Positions 23,682-34,683 of a stretch of 64,000 bases of DNA are shown one piece after another (positions within the stretch are counted from its first letter, which is position 1; each line of letters opens with the position of its first letter). This DNA is from Epiperipatus broadwayi (taxonomy: Eukaryota > Onychophora > Udeonychophora > Euonychophora > Peripatidae). The stretch lies in contig JAQFVV010013334.1 in assembly GCA_028023455.1 (NCBI GenBank), forward strand, positions 64,001-128,000, given 5' to 3'. Both the position numbers and the translations under genes were made by a program. The notes beneath the pieces are model-generated. The model was not told the origin of the DNA. It saw nothing but the letters and a program-made list of their open reading frames with translations, and ran no database searches.

Positions 23682-24402
23682 TAAACAAAGGCAAAACTCT
23701 CCACACAGTAGTGCCACCCTGTGCTAACCAGAGTAATCAATGGATGCCAGAAGGCTTGTGCATAAAATCTCTATCTAGTGCCTACTCATCCAATATCCCC
23801 AGACTAGTTTCTGGCTTGTGGCCATCATCAATGAGGAGCCTCGGATCTGAGAGCACTGCAACCTAGATCTTAGGATCTAATGCAACCCTCCAGCAGCCAC
23901 CTTTTAACTCTACTTTACTACAAAACCATGAGAATGAAATTGAAAACACTAAAATATTTTCAATCTAAGCTCAATAGCTTATATAGTCATATGGGTCTGA
24001 ACTCAATTCAGCACCCATACATAGTGGTGGCTATGGTTGTTTAAGAGCCAAAGACACCAAAATGTATGGGTGCTGAATTGAGTTCAGACCCATATGACTA
24101 TATAAGCTATTGAGCTTAGATTGAAAATATTTTAGTGTTTTCAATTTCATTCTCATGGTTTTGTAGTAAAGTAGAGTTAAAAGGTGGCTGCTGGAGGGTT
24201 GCACTAGATCCTAAGATCTAGGTTGCAGTGCTCTCAGATCCAAGGCTCCTCACTGATGATGGCCACAAGCCAGAAACTAGTCTGGGGATATTGGATGAGT
24301 AGGCCCTAGATAGGGATTTTAAGCACAAGCCTTCTGGCATCCATTGATTACTCTGGTTAGCACAGGGTGGCACTACTGTGTGGAGAGTTTTGCCTTTGTT
24401 TA
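23682..24402. mobile_element. 721-bp foldback element with 340-bp arms
   Basis: The left arm 23682-24021 and right arm 24063-24402 are complementary over 340 bp with only a few mismatches (for instance ggagcctcggatctg against cagatccaaggctcc), separated by a 41-bp loop. The termini are taaacaaaggcaaaactct and its complement. Inside are the blocks atcaatggatgccagaaggc, gactagtttctggcttgt and cagcacccataca. It has no coding capacity. It is the most complete member of a family with worn or partial copies at 3715, 10735, 11235, 36660 and 63190. Near-identity of the arms means either a recent insertion or arm-to-arm conversion. If transcribed it would form a very stable hairpin. Confidence 0.85.
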
Positions 24403-26350
24403 CAACAATTATGTGCTAGTATGAGATGGTGATCATGTGATATTTACATATTCATTGGCTAAAATAGTTTACTAAGTGTCATATATAGGGCATAGTAAGA
24501 ATCCATTACAAATATATAAATAAATGCACAGTAAATTATCCTCAGTAACAAGCTAACAAATTAATATATTCATTAAGTTCAAATACTAGATGGTTAAATT
24601 ATAATCAATATTTTTTTATAACATATAATTCTACATTTCACTTTCTAAGTCACTCTGTGAATATTCAATTGTAATTATATTTTAATTGCATATTGACCAT
24701 AAAGTATAAATTATTTCTTCACTCTGCAAGTCAATTAAAAATAAATTCTCATAACCTTATATTTTCTACATACCTTTAAACTGCATTTAAGTTCAATAGA
24801 ACCATAAGTGGCTTTATGTATTTTAAATGTAACTTCAAAAAAATCTAAATAATAATAGTATTTATTTCCAAAATTATAAATTTAATTAAATCTTTCATCA
24901 CAACATACTTGTGTATATCCACACACCCTTATTCCCGCATTAATGTGCAATAATTTTTATTTCACCAGTTAAGAAATCGGTTTAATTTAAAGTTTTAATT
25001 TCAAATGATTTGTAATGTTAATAATCTTTTATTCTATTATTTGTATGATTATTTATTATTTGTGTAGCATATCAATATAATAAAGTTTTTTCATTAATCA
25101 TTTTAAATTTCTTTAGAAATAATAAGTTCCTTTGTATTTTTTTATTTTTATACATCTAACCTGAATTACACCTTAAGATCTGTAAATCTACTATCTTCAC
25201 ACTAATATGCTGTTGAACATGTTAAATTTGTATATAAGATCTGGTAACACATTTTAAATCTTTATGCATGATTGATTATTTCTAAGACAAGAGTAATATT
25301 TTATGTAAGCTGAATAATCCCAACATCATTCAAATTAATGTTCTTCTAATTAAATCTTTTAAATTATTCTTTTTCCCATCATATCTTTCTATATTTGAAA
25401 TATATTCTAACTCTTGAACAATATATAAAAAATATAGAATATTATTCTAAAGTAACATAAAAGTTTTCAACAAAACTAAACCATCAAAGGCAAAACTATA
25501 CTCATGAAATATAAGTAAATATATGTCTGATTTTTTTTTTTCCACTAACAAAAGTTGTATTGAATTAAAAATTTACATGAAAAGAATTATCTATATTTTT
25601 TCTTCTTAAAATAGAAATTTTGGGGTAAATTAGTAGCATAGCTTCTAATTATAGGTGGATTTCTTAGAAAAGTTTTAAAATACTAAAAATATCATCTTTG
25701 AACCATAAAAATTATTTATTTTGTTGTCTCATTTTTTATGAGTTTCTTGCATGTGATATTGTCCAATTTAAAATCTTAACGGTTCATGGAAATTTTGGCA
25801 AACACTTTCATACTATTACTGGAAAATATTAAATTATAATTTAGATAAGTTTGAGGCAGACTGTTCATTTTCATCAAGTTACATTATATTGTAGATATGT
25901 CTATAACAATAAACAAAATATTCACCATGCAGACAAAGGCGAGTATATCACTCAGTGATGGAACCATATAATCGAAGAAAATTATTCAAGAATATTTTTT
26001 TAATTATACATCAATGACTGTTACTTTAATCAGTTCAATTACCATTTGGGTGTTCTCAATTCAGTACTTCACAGTAACTTAGAACCAAATGTGGAATCAA
26101 TATTTTTTTCTTAATACTAACTGAATAAAAGATTGTCTCTCTTTATATAGTGAAGCAGTAAATCTTAGCTTAAGATTGTGCTTCATGTTTCTACCTACTA
26201 ACCCATGTTTAAATCCCTATTTCCCATCCCGCTTCTTTTGTCATGTATATATATTTCAGGTATATATTTGAGATGCGTGTCTAAATTATAAAATTTAATG
26301 TTTCAATAACATGTTTTAAAATTATTATTAATTCTTTTTATTAATTATTA
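24403..26350. other. AT-rich spacer
   Basis: Nothing recognised in about 1.9 kb: no structured repeat, no coding motif. Confidence 0.4.
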
Positions 26351-26373
26351 GCTCTTTTCTATTAAAGTATTAT

Positions 26374-27560
26374 AGATGCGGCTCGAAGCGCATAAAAAAA
26401 ACAATGAAAAAAAACACAAAAAGTTACGTCTTGCGTACTTAAATTTTTCAAACAAAAAAGCGTTTTTAAAAAAAAGGAAACAAAAAAAAGAAAAACGTTT
26501 TCGTACAAAGGAAGGTTATCAAGGTTTAAAGCGGAAGGAGGGCAAGAAAACCCCGACGGCACAAACCCGGGGGTGATGACGATCAAAGGGGAGAAAAAAG
26601 AAGATGTCAGGTTGCAGAGTGACGTTGGTTTCCTGGGAGCCAAAAATTTCAACCGCCGGCTCCCGCCAAAGAGGAACAAGAAGTGTCCCTATAACGAAGT
26701 TGTTGCCTACTTCCAAAGGATTATAAAATAAGCCTTTCTGACTTAAAGTGTTCTTTTGTTTTTAGAGTGTTTGATCTTTCCGGGGGGTACAAAGAAGTGT
26801 GGGGATTGGTTTCTTGCAAAAGCGAAAAATGTACCTCGGTTCAAAGTTTCGTTGGGTGCTTGGTGAATACTTGGGTTAGTTTCCCTCGTGTGGATCATAT
26901 TTGTTTGGTGTTTGGTTTTGGGAATCTTTCTTTAGACGTGATAATGTAAATGCGTTGAGAGGGGGGTTCGGTTTTCTTTCGAGTTGTTGGTTCTGTGGTT
27001 GTGAGTGGGGCCGCTGTATCCCCGTTTGGGGGTGAGTGGCCTGGTTTGTTTGTCCTGCCCGTGTCTCGTGGTGGGTCTTTCCTTCATTTGTTCGTGTACT
27101 TCCGCAAAGGGGCGAAGAGTTCGTGGTTGGCCCGGGGTTGTGCAGGTTAAATCGGAGTTTCTTTCAATGCCCGGCCATTCTCCCCCCTCAAAAATTAAAC
27201 TTAGGCTTTAAATGAAATAAAATTAGTAATCAAGTAATTTCCTCGTTTGTGTTTTGTGTGGAAATATTTTTTCTGGTATTTCGGTTTTTTTTATTTTACG
27301 GTTTTCCGCCCCGGGTCAAATATAATACCCTTATCCCAGGGCCCGTTGGTGATGCGGGCCCGGTGGGGGGGATTGGTGTGTTTTCTTTTATATCGCCTGG
27401 TTTAAATATTCCTTTTTTGGTATTTGTGGGGGTTTGTTTTGAGGGGAGAAAAGGTGGAGAGAAATAGGAAATAAATAAAAAAATATAATCAAAAAATGTA
27501 AACACTAAATATACTAAGGAGGGAATGAACTGGAAGGGGGGGGCGAATTTGCGTGTCCTC
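26374..27560 (+). other. G-rich, strand-skewed island
   Basis: Within very AT-rich DNA this block starts with a lysine-codon-rich poly-A tract (26374-26520), becomes GC-rich (cccgacggcacaaacccggg; ccgccggctcccgcc) and then, from about 26760, is dominated by G and T on the plus strand with runs such as gggggg (26780, 26960, 27366, 27535). A TATA-like gattataaaataag lies at 26720-26733 and a ttttgtttttag acceptor-like site at about 26755-26766. Open frames on both strands (largest 105 codons, minus, 26362-26679) look like by-products of composition. The skew continues into the following repeat. It may be a transcribed, R-loop-prone region or unusual repeat debris. Confidence 0.4.
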
Positions 27561-28900
27561 TTCTGTGTTTGCTAAAAATTTGCCTTTCTTATAGTATTTT
27601 ACCATTTTTTTTTTATGTTTTTTTTTTGGGAGTTGTATGAGATATAATATGTGTACTTATTAAAATAAAAAAAAATAAAAAAAAAATTAAATTTGTTAAA
27701 TACGCTATTAAAATATTTTTTTCTAACAAAAAAAGATTGATTTTTTAAATAAAATAAAGATGAATATAAAATTTTAATAAAAAATAGTTAAAATAAAATT
27801 TATTATTCTGTATAAATGGAATTTGTTTATTATTATCTAAAGGTTATTAAATATGAAAGGAGGAGAGAAATTAAATACAACCGATTGAACGTTATGGTTA
27901 TTGATTATGTAAATGTAAGTAGAAAAATATAAAATATTATTAAAATTTTATTTATTGTATGATAGTCTTATATATATATTAGATTTTAATTGAATCTGAA
28001 TAAATTTAATTTGAAAATTTGGTATTTGAAATTGATGTTATTGAGGAAAATTATAAATTAAGATTCTCATTAATGAATATGAATATTTATTTCTATATTT
28101 CTAAAATTGAAGTAATTATATAAAATAAGATCTTATCTGTTAAAATAAATTATTATTTATTTTTATGTAGTTTTAGAATATTTATTATTTTTTTTTGTGT
28201 ATTATGTTTACAAAATTATAATTAAATTTTTATGATGTTTTTGTTATTATTTTGTTTATATTTGATCAAATAGATTATAAATAATTTATGTGAGTTAAAA
28301 TTATTTATTCGATTCTTATTGAAGAATTTATGGTGAATATATTTTATTTTCTCTGGATTTCGATATTTTGTTTTGTTTATGTTATTTGAATGTTTTGCTG
28401 GAATCTTATATCTTAAATTTTTAAAAAATTGATATTAAATGAAATATGGTGGATATATTTGTAAAGTTTATTAAGGGGGACATATTCTTTCGTAGTTGAA
28501 TTGTTCAATGGATTGATTTATTTAGATTATATGGACGGAGGATTATAGATATCTTTTTTATGGATGGGTTTGTGGAAGAATCATTTATGGAGTTTTTTTT
28601 ATTGTTTTGAAAGATTATTCTGTTGGTGGAGTCAATTTCTCTATTTTATTATTTTCAGATGTATTCTGAATATAATTTTTTGTTTTGATATGAATTAATG
28701 GATTATTGTTGAAATTTGTTTAAGTTAAATAGAAGAATATTCTTTTAAATTATTATTATTCATGCTCTAATAAATATTAATTATAAATATTAAATTAAAA
28801 TTAAAAATTAAATAAAAATTAAATTTAAATTATTTAATTTAGAATGATTTTAGATTGTAAATAAATATTTCTGTTTTTTCAGTTTATTTTTTTTTATTTT
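27480..28900 (+). repeat. Diverged direct repeat of 46440-48200, copy 1
   Basis: Ordered matches to the 46-48 kb region can be followed: tctgtataaatggaa...tttattattatctaaa (27810-27840) against tctgtaaatggaa...tttattaattatctaaa (46578-46617); gatcttatctgtt against actcttatctgac; atatttgatcaaa against the same; ttatggtgaatat against the same; atttgtaaagtttatta...ggggga against atttgtaaagttatatta...gggagg; gttgaattgttcaatggatt against gttgaattgggtcaatggat; tttagaatgattttaga near the end. The segment equivalent to the candidate exon 1 of copy 2 is missing or unrecognisable. The plus strand is strikingly poor in C (about 3 per 60 bases in lines near 28.3-28.5 kb). Confidence 0.6.
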
Positions 28901-29300
28901 ATATTTATTTTTTTTTATGAAGATTTTTATAAATTTAAATATATATATATAGGAGCAAAACTTACTAACAAAATATTGATGTTTTTAAATATTTATTATA
29001 TGTCATTTTTAGCTTTTTTTTTTAAAATGCTAAACTGTATATTTTTTATAAAATCCAATATGGAAGATGTGACTGTTGTTAATTGTCCAAAAATAATTAA
29101 GGGTTGGAAATACTATTGTTTTAATCTGGGGTAGGTATTTTTAATTAAAGTTTTACTTAAAAGGCGATTAAGATTAGAGATACTTTTGTTAAAAAAACAT
29201 GTTGTCAAATCTATTTCTAATCTGGAAATAGATTTGAATTTATTTTTGGACATTATCTTACAATTGCATCTTCAAAAACAACTGATAAAAGAAAAAGTAT
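28901..29300. other. AT-rich spacer
   Basis: Nothing recognised. Confidence 0.35.
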
Positions 29301-29309
29301 AAAATGACT

Positions 29310-29625
29310 GAATTTTGGATCACATAAGAGATTAGCCACTATTGAGAGAACAGATTAACTACTATTGAAAGAGATTAGCGCTACTCTAGTGAAAATGATT
29401 GTTAACATCGTGGTGAAACTTGAAATGATGTAGCAGCAAATCCACCACTCTACAGCGGCCTCTGCCACTACCGTAACATCCTGCTGCCCAAGAGTGAAAA
29501 GCCCGACCTAAGAACTTCAGTGTGCTAATAGAAGCTTGCTGCCACAGGAAAACTTGCAAAATTTTAAATTGAACTCTTAAAACTGCAAGGTAATTTTTCA
29601 AGCCATCACCTCAAACTAAATCTAG
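29310..29625. other. Short repeats and a GC-richer unknown segment
   Basis: Three imperfect units of about 25 bp (gagattagccactattgag, acagattaactactattgaa, gagattagcgctactctag) lie at 29325-29390. They are followed by a GC-richer stretch with ccactctacagcggcctctg that is open for 71 codons on the minus strand. I recognise no domain. It could be a worn retroelement or an exon. Confidence 0.25.
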
Positions 29626-29660
29626 CCTAAATATATTCTTTAACTTTGTTTTTTTATATA

Positions 29661-30769
29661 CACCTGGGTCTTGGTTTACACGATAGATAGGTTCCTCAGA
29701 AAACACGCGCAAATGAAATCGCGCAAAAATAGACGTAACTTACATTGAAAAAGGGGGGATGCGGTCTGTGATTTTTCAAAATTCGCATAAAAGCAAAGCA
29801 CCAATGTAAAATTACTTTAAAATTCGTGCAAAAAAAATATAAGGAAATAAAATATGACTAATAAAAAATTTCAAATTTGAAAAAAATTGATACAAGACAA
29901 ACTTTTTTTAACTATAATATTTAATTTTATTCAAAATAATATATTTTTATGCATAATTTACAGTACGATAATTTACATTTTTTATACACGTTTTAATTAT
30001 TATCGCTATTTGCCGAAACACACGTTCGTTTGCACTCTCATGTTGTGTTAATGTTTTTCTGTTGACAACGTAATCAGTAATTAATCTTTGAGATGATGAT
30101 TTTATTAATTGTTTATGAACTTAGACTTATGATAATAAAAAGACATTTATTCATCACTGCTGGGAAAAATTTAATTAAAACTAACAACTAAAAATTAAAT
30201 TCTTATTTTTGTCTTTAATTTTCAACTCCGTTTAAAAATCAAATTTCACATCAGATTATTTCAAGTCACCGTAAGTAATTTTTAAATTGTTAATTACAAT
30301 TAAAAATCAGATTTTAATTTTTAATTGTCAAATTTAATTGTGCCCACTGCTATTGCTGACCTTTTAAAAACAAACTTGTGGACACTAAATTATTAATAAT
30401 TGATTACGTTCTTTTTTAAAAAGCAAAAACAGAATGTGATTTAAAATGCAAAATTAACATGCACAATGTTTGAACAAATTTACATTATAATCTTGTAAAA
30501 TTTAATGTGTGTATACATAAAATGTGGAAATCATGATTTTAATTTCATTATTGCATAAAATCTTACTATTATAAAGCACTGAAAATATTGAAATTACTAA
30601 ATTGAAAGTCGAATTCCAATAATGTGCTATTACTTTCAATATAACGTAACTGCACGAAATTTATTATTTAAAGTAACAGCACAATATCAGAGTTCGACTT
30701 CCGGTGAAACACGAATCACGTAACTTCAAAATCGTGTTAAATAAGTCCGTGTAAAAAGAGACCCAGGTG
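29661..30769 (-). mobile_element. Pogo/Tigger-like non-autonomous element, copy B (complete)
   Basis: It begins cacctgggtcttggtttaca and ends gtaaaaagagacccaggtg; the first and last 12 bases are perfect inverted repeats. Both sides are flanked by TA within tata, the target site typical of Tc1/mariner-pogo elements. The 1109-bp body aligns in reverse orientation with copy A, including the gataggttcctcagaaaaca subterminal block and the palindrome at 30604-30701. No transposase frame exists. It is the best-preserved member of the family in the window. Confidence 0.75.
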
Positions 30770-31605
30770 TATATATAAATCTGTGAATGTAATTTTGCTC
30801 TCAAATGATTTCTTTATATCTAATCCTATCTCATATGCTTTTAACCCTTCTTTAATTTTGGTGCAGTCAGATATTTATTACTTGATTTTATATATATATG
30901 CTTTTTTATTAATTTGCTAATCTCAAACAAACTGGTGAGCTTAATTTATAAAAATCTTTTTGTCATTTTTTTAAGTAAACCTTCACGAAGCAAGTTATAA
31001 ACGTCCATTTAAAATAATGCATTATTAATTAATATACTCGCCAGATTGTTTTTCGAGCCAACATTCTATTTATGTTTTAATATAATATATATATATATAT
31101 ATTTTTTCCTCTGGATTTTCTACTGGTGTAAATCTAGAACTTAAGCTAATTAACGCTTTGAAGTCTTTTAAAATGTTTTGTTTTTATTCAATTCTGAAAG
31201 AGGGACCCATTAATTATTTTCTATAACTGCCAGTCTTCTTATATTTTCCATACTCTTAAAATTTCAAATCTTTTATTTAAATATTTCAGTTATTGTAAAA
31301 TCATCGAAGGTGAGATTGATTTATTTTAACTAGCAGAAAAAGGTATGGGGGGAAATCTTAATGTTTCTTTTACTAAATCAAATCTTAACGTATATTTTAC
31401 TAATTTGAAATCTAAATCTCAATGTTTCTTTTGCTATATAAAATCTTCAAGTATATTTTAAGTAAATGAAAAGTAAATCTCTATATATATATTATAATTG
31501 CATGGTGTATTATAGTATTCAAACAAGGGTCATTTATTTTTAAAGCAGTGAAACTTTTCAATGTCATTAGTGACATTTATCATTCGTATGGCATTCCTGA
31601 CATAT
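30770..31605. other. AT-rich spacer
   Basis: An (at)n tract lies at about 31083-31102. Nothing else recognised. Confidence 0.4.
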
Positions 31606-31629
31606 AGCCGATCTTCATGAATATATATA

Positions 31630-31930
31630 TATGTGCTTCTTAATCTGGGGGTTACGACAAGTTCGAACCCATAGATTTCTTCTCGTTCCGTAGATAGTTG
31701 AGCTATCTCGAACCACATTTACTCCGTATCAAATACCTCTGGTGGTGATCCTGTAAGTTTGGCACATGCTATGCATATACACTTCGTAGATAAAAGGCCT
31801 CTTTCGTCGGTTATACCAGCAAAAATCTGGGCCATGCCATGCCTATCCACTTTTCTCTAAGCACTACCCAAGAAGGGGGTGTGAGATTTCGTTTTTTTTC
31901 TCAGAAGCATGACCTTTTCCTCTTAGTTAT
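31630..31930 (-). repeat. tRNA-derived SINE-like sequence
   Basis: On the minus strand gagatagctcaactatct (A-box-like) is followed about 25 nt later by gggttcgaacttgtc, close to the B-box consensus GGTTCGANTCC. This is the internal promoter arrangement of tRNA genes. The cloverleaf stems do not close well, so it is not a functional tRNA. Sequence to about 31930 contains two related blocks (catgctatgcatatacac; catgccatgcctatccac) and may be the non-tRNA part of the SINE. Confidence 0.4.
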
Positions 31931-32700
31931 TTTAGGCTATTATGTCAGCACCACAAACTTCTTCATATTATTATTATTTCTTTTGCTTCATGGCCCAGTT
32001 TTAATGCTCTAATATTAAAATTAAGCTTTGCTCAAAATATATATCAATGCCAAATATTAATAGCTAGATTAACTACTAATGTTATTTCAATCTTATCATA
32101 CAATCTCACCATCATAACTTATTTCTATATTTAAGAGTATATGCCTTGGGAAAAATAAAGCATTCGTCTTACTATCGTTAAAATAATTTTTCATTAAATT
32201 TTTTGTCATCTAATCAAATGTCATTTTCAAATATGTTTTTCAAATATATCTTATTTATTTTCACAACCTCAATGGCATGAAAATAGTTTATATCATATGT
32301 ATAATGAATTTCGGAATGCTCCTAGAAAAATATATGTTAGTCACCATGTTTCTGAACCATCAATCAAAGCGTTAATGGCAGTATTATCATAATTCTTTCT
32401 AATTCTCGATTGGCATTTTAATATTAGACCCACCAAAGATGTGTGTTTATTTGTAATATATTATTTAGCTAAGAAAGAGCATATGAGAACTAATAGTGTG
32501 AATGACACTATGTAACTGCTTGCTCATTCACGCACACACTAATGTATATAATTAATTTATAAATGTATAATAATTTGTCAGTCTATTAAAATATATTTTA
32601 TTGTCTAACTTATTTGAGTAGTTCAAATTCCTTCTTTTTCTCCACTTCCAAATGTACAGCCTAGTTGATATATATGTTAGTTTAGTCATAGTCAATAGAT
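31931..32700. other. AT-rich spacer
   Basis: Nothing recognised. Confidence 0.4.
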
Positions 32701-32714
32701 GTCTCATTGTCTTC

Positions 32715-32905
32715 TCCGCTCTCCTAGTCGGCCGGATTTAAAATTAATTCTCATGTGCCATCACTATTGTGTTATTCATTAGGTGTTAGATCTGGGGCTT
32801 AGAAAGTGGGTTCGAATTCATGCTGGTCCCTGACCTAAATCTTGGGCTTGACTGGGTTTGAAGTACATTCTGTGAGTTCCAGCTCATGTTAGATGGATAA
32901 ACATG
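32715..32905 (+). repeat. tRNA-derived SINE-like sequence
   Basis: gggttcgaattcatgctggt at 32810-32830 matches a polymerase III B box. A weaker A-box-like ttcattaggtgttag lies some 35 nt before it. A GC-richer 3' body follows (ttgggcttgactgggtttga; ccggcacaatag). I see no proper acceptor stem. It is a plausible short interspersed element or tRNA relic. Confidence 0.4.
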
Positions 32906-33565
32906 TTTTGACCGGCACAATAGTTTTACAAGAAATACTGAGATGAAACTATATCTTTATTAATTAATTAATGTCACAACATGTGATAGTAGACTTTACT
33001 TTTTTTTTTAATTTTGTATCAAGAATTAATTAATATCTTATATGGAAAAATCAAAACAATTTCAAAAATAAAACCTTTTGGTAGATTTCACTTTCAGATT
33101 TTAAATTATTATTAATTTTTTAACCATTTAATTAATCTTAATTTTTCTTTCCATTTGCATTTCAGTGATGTAATTCCACTTTGAAATCTCGATAATAAAT
33201 GATTTAAAAAAGGATGGATGATGGCCTGATCTTACACGATAATCAGACTTTATTACATGTTTATAGTGCTCTATACCATAGTTATTCCAATCTCATAAAC
33301 TTATGTACAGTTTCAAGAACATTATTTATTTGCGGATAATAGTACGTCTGTTTTTATTCCATTTGGTTCCAAAAGTTTGTGCAGTTACTTAAAATCTGTG
33401 ATTAAAACAAATCTATATTTATATTACATTTTTATGTATACATATAATAAATGTAATAAGTGTGCTTCTACACAACTATAGAGAAGCTTGTTATTCCTAT
33501 AAATTAAATATGGCTAAGTGCTTTTGAGATCTTATGGCATTTTCATATTCATAGCACAGAGAGCG
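32906..33565. other. AT-rich spacer
   Basis: Nothing recognised. Confidence 0.4.
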
Positions 33566-33569
33566 AAAG

Positions 33570-33799
<230 letters not shown>

Positions 33800-33885
33800 A
33801 GAAGTGGGAGAGAGGGTGAGAGAAAGTTTAAATAATGCATATTGAAATCGGTTAGTATGTGTGGAAATATATCCCCAGAAGACTA

Positions 33886-34049
33886 TTTTACTACTAAAAT
33901 CTACCCCCTCCCCCCGTATAATTGTTACTAACATTAATCCTGCACTTTAGAGTTCATTTAAGGAAGATTTTACTACTAAAATCTACCCCCTCCCCCCGTA
34001 TAATTGTTACTAACATTAATCCTGCACTTTAGAGTTCATTTAAGGAAGA
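33886..34049. repeat. 82-bp tandem duplication
   Basis: Two consecutive 82-bp units (33886-33967 and 33968-34049) read the same, including ctaccccctccccccgtata and cctgcactttagagttcatt. I see no difference between them, so the duplication is recent. It adjoins the long tetranucleotide array, suggesting local instability. Confidence 0.9.
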
Positions 34050-34680
34050 AATAAATTTGTTTAATAACTCATTGCAATGACAAAGAAAGTAAAATACTAT
34101 TGTAACATATTCATGGTGATCACAGCCATAATTGATTTCGTTCAAATAGTCTGATTATGTGGGAATGCAATAGATACTTGAAAGACTGTTATATTTTAAA
34201 AATAAAATGATGCATTTAAGATGTAATTTATTTTGAAAAAAATTTTTAGAGAATAAAAAATTGTAATGATTAAGCGTTTTGTTTACTCGTTCTTATTATT
34301 TCAGTTTTTATAAACTATTTGAGTCATGCTATATTTTATTGTTTTTGTTTGACTACTTTCTTGCCTCTGTTATCAAAACATTGACATTTATGGAGGTTTT
34401 AATTTTCATATATTAACTTCCAACGTTTTGATTCTTTAAATATACACTATCTTCAGGGTTTAACATATATCTATATTATTTGAAGTTGACTTATGTGAAA
34501 GTTAATAATGAAAGTTAAAAAAAAAACATAATAAATTTCAGTATTTTGATAACAGAAACAACAAAAAAAAGTACACATACAAAAATAACACAATATTATA
34601 TTAATGTCACTAAACTAGAAATAAAACTATGGTTTGTAGCAAGTATAAGAAAAATAGACTAAAAAATAAAGTTTAAGTGA
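34050..34680. other. AT-rich spacer
   Basis: Nothing recognised. Confidence 0.4.
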
Positions 34681-34683
34681 TTA

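Noticed and set aside
26362-26716. Minus-strand frames of 105 and 65 codons, and a lysine-rich plus frame
   Set aside because: Compositional: poly-A gives lysine on one strand and phenylalanine on the other; no domain is recognisable and the duplicate region does not preserve them.
27249-27505. Frames on both strands in the G-rich island, one with GPVGDAGPVGGIG
   Set aside because: It looks faintly collagen-like, but only over about a dozen residues and without continued Gly-X-Y repeats; it follows from G-rich sequence.
31640-31720. A functional tRNA gene on the minus strand
   Set aside because: A and B boxes are present but acceptor and anticodon stems do not pair, so I treat it as a SINE or relic.
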